Notes under the pieces: model-generated
The model's database searches: none
Told to the model about the DNA's origin: nothing
Seen by the model: the letters and a program-made list of their open reading frames with translations, nothing else
In this document: positions 57,994-64,000 of the stretch, one piece after another
Numbering within the stretch: position 1 is the stretch's first letter
How the letters are laid out: every line of letters starts with the position of its first letter
Assembly (NCBI RefSeq): GCF_958450345.1
Contig: NC_088781.1
Coordinates: 74,193,140-74,257,139 of the forward strand
DNA from: Calliphora vicina
Lineage: Eukaryota > Arthropoda > Insecta > Diptera > Calliphoridae
Direction of reading: 5' to 3'
Length of the DNA stretch: 64,000 bases
Position numbers and translations under genes: made by a program

Positions 57994-58329
57994 TTATTCG
58001 GTTGTTGCCGACGGACCTTTGAATGTTTTTAATTCACTCACGTGAGCTGTGCGTGAGCTCTTTTCACCATCTTTGCGTACTTCTACAATGACTGGAGATA
58101 CTAACCGGTGGATGCGATATGGAGCTAGTTTAGCTTCAAAATTGTCGGCTGCGTTGGACAAATGGTGTTCCTTAACCCATACCAATTCTCCAACCTTAGG
58201 GTTCCACTTTCTGCGTCGCAGATTATAGTAACGTGCTTGGTCTTTGGCTGCTTTAACTAAATTTTTCCTGACTAGGCTAAAAATGTGTTTTAGCATATCT
58301 GCTCTTTCTTGTGGGTTGCGATCTGGGGG
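57994..58329 (-). pseudogene. Gypsy integrase C-terminal domain
   Basis: Reads PPDRNPQERADMLKHIFSLV, AAKDQARYYNLRRRKWNPKV and GELVWVKEHHLSNAADNFEA, followed by LAPYRIHRLVSPVIVEVRKD and HVSELKTFKG. This is the SH3-like GPY/F-type C-terminal module that binds DNA. It is separated from the core by the inserted TIR element. Confidence 0.85.
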
Positions 58330-58969
58330 CAAATCACGGCATTCGATATCGAGTGCACGTTCGTGTAGAGAAAAATTTCGATGGCTGCAATGTTTTGGAT
58401 CACGGTAGTCGATCGTAATTTATATTACATACTACTATTTTTTACATTGCTGAAGCATATGACAATAAGAAAAACAAAACAAAAAAGGAAAACAAAATAA
58501 ATAAATTTGTGATAAATTGTTAAATTGTGAAAAAAATGCATAAAACTTTTAATAAAAATGGATCTAAATGTTTTTTTGTATTCCTCATCATCGGCCAGTG
58601 GCAAATTTCAGAATGTTTTTTACTTTGATTAGCACAAAGTACCATGTGCAAAGTTGTGAAAAACGTAAACAAAATACAAAACAAATTGTAGCCCAAAATT
58701 TTACAATTTTAAATACAATATTTATATTTTTTACACTAATTTTGAGAAAATATCAGAAAAATACGTATATTTTTGTTTATTTATTATTTTACTTCATTGT
58801 TTTGGATGATTTGTTAACTTTTAACACAAAACGGCAGTGTTTGTTTGTTTTCGATAAGAGATTACCAATCGAGTACAACTTCGAGTAAATACGTTTCGAT
58901 AACGACTGCCGTGATCCACGTTAACTACATTTCGATGACAAAGTACTCGATTTCGAATGCGGTGATTTG
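58330..58969. mobile_element. 640-bp TIR element inserted in gypsy integrase
   Basis: The left CAAATCACGGCATTCGATAT is inverted at the right as ATTTCGAATGCGGTGATTTG. The similarity continues inward with a gap to GGATCACGGTAGTCG (58397) and CGACTGCCGTGATCC (58905-58919). The interior is AT-rich with no transposase. It interrupts integrase coding, but the target duplication could not be defined, so the superfamily is unknown. Confidence 0.75.
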
Positions 58970-59945
58970 GCCCCTGCAGTACCTGGTCCTGGTGTGACTT
59001 CATCATACAGCGCGGTGTGGAGTCTCGGTTCTCTTCCTTGAACTAAAAAGGCGGCGCTATACTGCGTTGTGTCGGATTTTGCCGTGTTTATGGCCAATTG
59101 TATCTCTGGAAGTACCTCGTCCCATGTCTTTTGATTGGATTCGGCGTATTGTGCGATCATGGTCTTAACTGTGCGATTTACGCGCTCTGTGGGGTTCTCT
59201 TGGGGCGTATACGGTGCAGTCAACTGGTGATGAACACCAATCTCTTTAAGATATTCTCGGAACATTTTGCTTATGAACTGGGAGCCGTTGTCGGTTATTA
59301 ACATCTTCGGTACACCAAAATTTGCCAAGATTCTTTCTCTAAAGGCTTTTCGTAAGGTCTCACCTGTTATTACAATGGCACCAACTCTGACCATTTTGAA
59401 AATTTGTCCGTGAAGACCAGTAGCATCGAGTTTCCATGTTTTGACCTCGGTAGCGGGCCTACAAAGTCTGCGCATACGATTGCCCATGGCTCCTCTGCAA
59501 TTCGTGACAACATTTGTCCTGCGGGGAACTGCTGGTTTGGCTTATGCTGTTGACATGTCGCACAATTTCTCACGTAGGTGCGAATGTCTCTGAACATTCC
59601 TGGCCAATAATATTTGTTTGTTACACGCGCTATGGTTTTTCTTATACCGAGGTGACCTGCAGTCGGGGCGTTATGATTTTCTTGTAACACTCTCTGGCGC
59701 TGGTGTGAAGGGACACATAGCTTCCATAGGGCACATTCTTCGTCATCATCAGCCGTCGGGATGTTGCGGTAAAGTTGACCTCCGAGGATCGTAAAATCTG
59801 GGAACTTCTCTGGCTCCTTGTTTATTTCCTCACATTTTCTTTGCCACCAGCTGCACTCCACTGGCTTATCTTTTACTGCTTGGCATACATTTGCTGGGTC
59901 ACGGGATAGGGCGTCGGCAACTATGTTTAGTTTTCCGCGACGGTA
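58970..59945 (-). pseudogene. Gypsy integrase zinc-binding and catalytic core
   Basis: The zinc domain shows HLGIRKTIARVTNKYYWPGM and CATCQQHKPNQQ. The core shows ADFVGPLPRSKHGNSMLLVF (first Asp), then, after a frameshift near 59400, LITDNGSQFISKMFREYLKE (second Asp) and YTPQENPTERVNRTVKTMI, where the third acidic residue lies (PTERVNR). A TAG at about 59948 separates it from RNase H. The domain is complete in motifs but broken in frame. Confidence 0.87.
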
Positions 59946-61746
59946 CTATATGTCAACACTATATTGCTGTAGCTCCAGGGCCCATCTAGCAATTCTTCCT
60001 GAGGGACTCTCAATCGAGTTGAGCCATTTCAAAGCCAAATGGTCCGTCACTACAGTAAAATGATAGCCTTCCACGTATGGCCTTAGCTTTCTGATTGCCC
60101 ACACTATCGCCAAACACTCTTTCTCTGTCGCAGAATAATTCATTTCCGCAGGATTTAGTCTGCGGCTTGCGTACGAAATCACTCTCTCCTGTCCGTGGAA
60201 CTCTTGGGTCAACAATGCTCCTAAGCCATAGTCACACGCATCAGTTTGAAGGGTAAACTTCCTCGAGAAATCGGGGCAGGCTAGGACCGGGGCTTCGGTT
60301 AATAGTTTCTTCAAACTCTCAAACGCACTCTGTTGCTCTTGATTCCACCGAAAATGCTTTGCTTTCTTGGGTCAGGGGATGCACGACCTGGGAAAATTCG
60401 GGGACGAATCTTCTGTACCACGAAGCAATACCGAGGCATCTTCGCAGTTCTCTAACATTTCGTGGGTGTTGAAGTCCTTGAATGGCGGTGATCTTCTCGG
60501 GATCGGTATTGATTCCGCTCTCATTAACTACGTATCCTAAATATTTGATTTCCTTTTGGAAAAACTTACATTTGTCTTGATTTATCTTCAAACGCGCTTC
60601 TCGCAGTCTTCTAAACACCTCTTTTAGGTTGGCCATGTGCTCCTCTAGAGAGTTGCCCAGCACCACAATGTCGTCTAGGTAGGCAAATGCATGGGGCTCC
60701 ATTTCTGCACCAATCACCCTGTCCAGCGTCCTCTGAAATGTTGCTGGTGCTGATGTCAACCCAAATGGCATCACCTTCCACTGAAACAAACCTTTTCCTG
60801 CCACCTGTGAATGCTGTGTACTCTTTGCTGTCCTCTGCCATTGGATTTGACAATACCCGTTCTTTAGGTCTATGCTGCTAATGAACTTTGCGTTGCGAAG
60901 TCGATCTAGGATGGCGTTAATTCGTGGCAATGTGTATGCGTCTGCTACTGTTCTGGCATTGAGCTGCCTGTAGTCAATACACAGTCTAAGTGTTCCGTTC
61001 TTCTTTGGGGCCATGACTATGGGTGCACTGTAGGGACTCTTTGGTGGCTCTATACATCCATTTCTCAGCAGCTCATCGATTTCCTCATTTATTTTCCTTT
61101 GTATCTCGAGATTGCGTTGCGTGTACCTCTGTCTAACCGGTCTGTCATCTTTTAGTACTATCTGGTATTTAGCCAGATTTGTGGAGCCTTTGACATTTTT
61201 GAACTTGTCGAGCTCATTCTCCAGGAACTTAGCAATAATTTCTTCTTCACCGAAGGAACCTTCACTTGCCGTCACCGCTTGCTCTTCCACTGCCATCATT
61301 ACCTGTTGGGAAACAGGTGTACACTTAACTCTCTGGTCACCACACTGCATCTCGAACTCCACAGCTCTTAAAAAATCTAAACCAAGCAGCACTTCGTCCA
61401 GCATGCTCGGCATAACACCCACCTCCATTTGACTACTTCTGCCACCAAATCTCACCTCCACTCTGATTACTTCCCTCACCTCCACTGTGGTACCATTTGC
61501 TAGGCTGATCCGGCTATCAACGGGAATCACTTGATTTTGGTTTCTCAACTCTTTGACGACACGCTCGCTCACGTAACTTTTCGAGGCATCTGTGTCGATA
61601 GTGGCCTCTATGTGCATGTTTCCAATTTGTACCTGGGCCAGCAACCGAGTTTCCGTTTGACGGAAGGCGCTTACTGGGGCAAGGCTTGTCTGTTTAGGGC
61701 GCAGCCTCCCCTTGCTGATGGCTCGGTCCTCTGGCGTTTCCCGCAT
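59946..61746 (-). pseudogene. Gypsy protease, reverse transcriptase and RNase H
   Basis: The protease-like segment reads EATIDTDASKSYVSE: Asp stands where Gly of the DTG triad belongs. RT motifs are intact: YSAPIVMAPKKNGTLRLCID, SIDLKNGYCQIQW, MPFGLTSAPATFQRTLDRVI and FAYLDDIVVLG with the catalytic DD. A frameshift at about 60340 precedes RNase H (FTLQTDACDYGLGALL, NYSATEKECLAIVWAIRKL, FTVVTDHLALKWL). The start overlaps the end of gag by about 50 bases in another frame, as is usual for gag-pol. Confidence 0.88.
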
Positions 61747-62774
61747 TTCTCCGGCAGCAATCCCTGGTTCTTACACCTCTTCTTCCACACTGCCAGCAGA
61801 ACAACACGCTTTCGTTTTGGCAGTAACGATAGCCGTGGCCTTCTTGACCGCATCTTCTACAGGAGGTTGTCGGGTTGATTGGGACCTCATCTCCTGTCGG
61901 AACTACCTGTCGAGCTCTGTCATCTCTGCGGTGAGACTGTCGAGTGTCACGGTGATCATGGCTCACTTCGGGATGGTTCGAAAGTATTACTTCGGCCATT
62001 CGAATTAGCTCCTCCAGGGACTGAAAATCTCTTCTTCTTCTTATGTACATCTGGTAGTCAACCAGGCAATTCTAGAATATTCTATCCACTTGTTGCTCTG
62101 GTGTGTATCATCATGTGCGTGCCTCATCATGTTCTGTAGTACGATCACGAAGTCTTTGAACGATTCTCGGGGTTTCTGATGTCTTCCGCGTATCTCATCG
62201 TCAAGTCCTTCAAAATACCTGGGTGGAAGAAAAAATCGCAAGAAGTCATTTTTGTAGCTCTTCCACGTTTGCCACTGGCGGTTGTTTCTGAACCATAGCA
62301 GCGCCGATTCCTTGAGCAACTCTTTTTGTCCAGACCATAAACATCCGCGAGCTCTTCCACTCGTTCAATAAAAGCAATGGGGTCCTTTCCGCCTTCGTAG
62401 CGAAATGACCACTTCCACACTATATCTATTGCAGCCGGATATGTTATGTGTGTGACGTTTTGGGAACTCCGTTCGTCGTGTGGGTTTGGGTACATCAGGT
62501 GGCCTGTGGCTGCTTGTTGTCCCGTTCTTGACGACATATATGATACAGAAGGTAATTCTAGCTGTGCCGGCATACCTGGTGTGTGACAGCGACCATGTTT
62601 ATTTTCTAGTTCCTCCAGCCTGGTAAGAACCTTATCTTTATGTTCGCCTGATATAAATGACGCCAACCTCTTCCGCATTTCATCCACGGTGCCGCTAGCG
62701 TCCAAATCGAACTCCTCTAGATACTGTACCAGCTCGTCTTTTCGTAGCGTATATGCCCATGATGTACGCACCAT
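61694..62774 (-). pseudogene. Gypsy gag with double zinc knuckle, frameshifted
   Basis: It starts 47 bases after the primer site with MVRTSWAYTLRKDELVQYLE and a SAP-like N-terminus (LDASGTVDEMRKRLASFI). The capsid part includes WSFRYEGGKDPIAFIERVEE and, after a frameshift near 62310, ESALLWFRNNRQWQTWKSYK. A second frameshift near 62050 leads to two zinc knuckles, CRRCGQEGHGYRYC and CWQCGRRGVRTRDC; the second has Val where His is expected. Nonfunctional as assembled. Confidence 0.85.
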
Positions 62775-62820
62775 CTTGTTTGTGTTCTTCGATATAGCTT
62801 TCCTCTTTTAATACAAATAG

Positions 62821-62838
62821 TCCCTGCTCGGGCGCCAA
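62821..62838 (-). promoter_or_regulatory. tRNA-Lys-type primer-binding site
   Basis: On the minus strand TTGGCGCCCGAGCAGGGA directly follows the 5' LTR. It differs by one base from the site complementary to tRNA-Lys3 used by many retroviruses. Confidence 0.85.
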
Positions 62839-63872
62839 TGTAAGGAACCTCCGGTTACTCCGGGTTTGAAGCTGGGGTAGCGCTCAGCCTAGTCCAGGGT
62901 CCTTGACATAAAACTTTAAAACACTTTTCTTTGTTTATTTTTTTCACTTCAGTTTATTTTGTTATTTTTTTTCTTAATTATATTTATTGAGCCACAAATG
63001 CTTCTTCTTATTGAGAACAATTTGTTTTAAATCTGTTTTGGTTAAGGTAGGATGTAATCCGCCTTGTTTTGCTGATTGTAAACCAGCGCCCTGTTCTCAC
63101 TATACAAAGGATCGGTGTTACCAAATCCGAATTTTATTACTCCCTAGCACTGCTCTGTAACTTGTTTATTCTTTATCTTACCGGCTTGTCACGTCTTACC
63201 CGTTCACTTGTACAACACAAAAGAGATCGATTGCTCTGTTAGATTAGTTTATATACATATTTTTGTTTTCTACAACTATTGTAGCTTTGTAGCTAATGCA
63301 GTAAAAAATGTTCGAACCGGTAGCGGTTGTAACAAAATTCATCTCAGTTGTTTGATCCTCTGTGTGTGTTACTATGTTTGTTTGTGATGCGGACTGCCTG
63401 TGTGTGTTGTATTGCTGGTATATATTGTGTTTGTTGTATTTCCTGGCTACTTCTTTGTCTTGTGTCCTCTTTAATACGGCTGAATATCTTCTCTCTCTCT
63501 TGACTCCTCTCTGTGACTCCTCTCTATTGACTTCTCTCTGTTGACTTCTCTCTCTGTTGACTACTCTCTGCTGACACCCTCTGCTGTTGATATTCTGCTG
63601 TAGACACTCTGTTGTTTATTGTCGCAGCCAGTATTGTACCCACCACCTGCCCCTGACTGTACGGCTCGTATGACCTCCTGTACCCCATCGTCCTCCGGAT
63701 CTCTGAAAGTAAATTAAACCCAAATATTGGCGGATGTAATCCGCCCCACTATGATGGATGTCATCCATCATCTGCCCAATAAAACAATAATAGTTTATTT
63801 ATTTGGCTTATTCCTAAGTTTTGTACAAATTAATTTATGTGGGTCTAAATTCCAAAAATTTAGGTCCTCACA
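62839..63872 (-). repeat. 5' LTR of minus-strand gypsy element, 1034 bp
   Basis: Bounded by TGTAAGGAACC and GGTCCTCACA. It retains a ~435-bp block absent from the other LTR, which contains CTCTCTGTTGACTTCTCTC-type repeats (63490-63600) and a GGCGGAT-GTA-ATCCGCC hairpin (63729-63745). It lacks ~200 bp present in the other LTR. Confidence 0.87.
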
Positions 63873-64000
63873 GATTAAAACTTTTCTAACATACATAAGT
63901 TCTAATTTTCGTATTTAATTTCATTTAATTTGATTGTCATCAGGTTTATGCATGATTTGCAGATTATTTTAACACCTTTAAAAAAATTTCGATCATAACT

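Larger units (their letters stand above)
56562..63872 (-). mobile_element. Gypsy-type LTR retrotransposon, minus strand, degraded
   Basis: Reading on the minus strand: 5' LTR, tRNA-Lys-type primer site, gag, protease-RT-RNase H, integrase, purine tract, 3' LTR. Integrase after RT defines Ty3/gypsy. No envelope gene is seen between integrase and the 3' LTR. Several frameshifts and one stop break the frames, and a 640-bp TIR element sits in integrase. The two LTRs differ by large separate deletions. Confidence 0.9.

Noticed and set aside
60687..62139. Plus-strand frames opposite the gypsy gag-pol
   Set aside because: Antisense shadows of minus-strand RT, protease and gag; no independent motif.

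Overview
This window looks like a slice of an AT-rich insect genome, most likely a higher (calyptrate or muscoid) fly. That placement is inferred from the repeat families: DINE/mini-me-like elements with GTCY microsatellites, a Drosophila-FB-style foldback element, jockey- and I-like LINEs, and copia and gypsy relatives. I found no host protein-coding gene, rRNA, tRNA or CRISPR array. Nearly every coding segment belongs to a transposable element, most are broken, and several elements are nested inside one another.

Layout. 1-2.0 kb: a degenerate minisatellite, a small palindromic MITE and a Transib left end. 2.0-5.6 kb: a broken jockey-like LINE carrying a Tc1/mariner-type MITE in ORF1. 6.41-13.92 kb: a 7.5-kb foldback transposon flanked by a perfect 9-bp target duplication. 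Each arm is built from about 20-22 copies of a 159-bp repeat, and one frame runs open through many copies. 14.0-16.1 kb: MITE and transposon-end remnants. 16.32-21.75 kb: a non-autonomous gypsy-type LTR element that has lost RT and most of integrase, with a 2-kb non-autonomous Transib inserted in gag. 21.87-26.58 kb: a nearly intact DNA transposon (tentatively Sola-like) with ~0.9-kb inverted repeats and a 4-bp target duplication.

26.1-40.9 kb: a tandem segmental duplication of about 7.3-7.6 kb. Each unit carries the transposon right end, a 177-bp satellite, a minus-strand LINE fragment, a long inverted-repeat element, an RNase H LINE fragment, two back-to-back DINE-like elements with a long CAGA tract, and the 5' end of a copia element. 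40.5-44.9 kb: the broken copia element, with a 224-bp MITE in its RNase H region. 45.9-53.5 kb: a jockey-like LINE whose 5' region and ORF1 are present twice in tandem. 53.9-56.3 kb: a PIF/Harbinger-type deletion derivative that still carries a short transposase-like exon, a Tc1 fragment fused to a Sola-like end, and a Helitron 3' tail. 56.56-63.87 kb: a minus-strand gypsy element with a tRNA-Lys-type primer site and a TIR element inserted in integrase.

The standout objects are the foldback element with its in-frame repeats, the Transib element whose ends match the RAG recombination heptamer, the Sola-like transposon with a near-complete transposase, and the two tandem duplications. Functions are assigned from family motifs read directly in the translations. 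No database comparison was possible.
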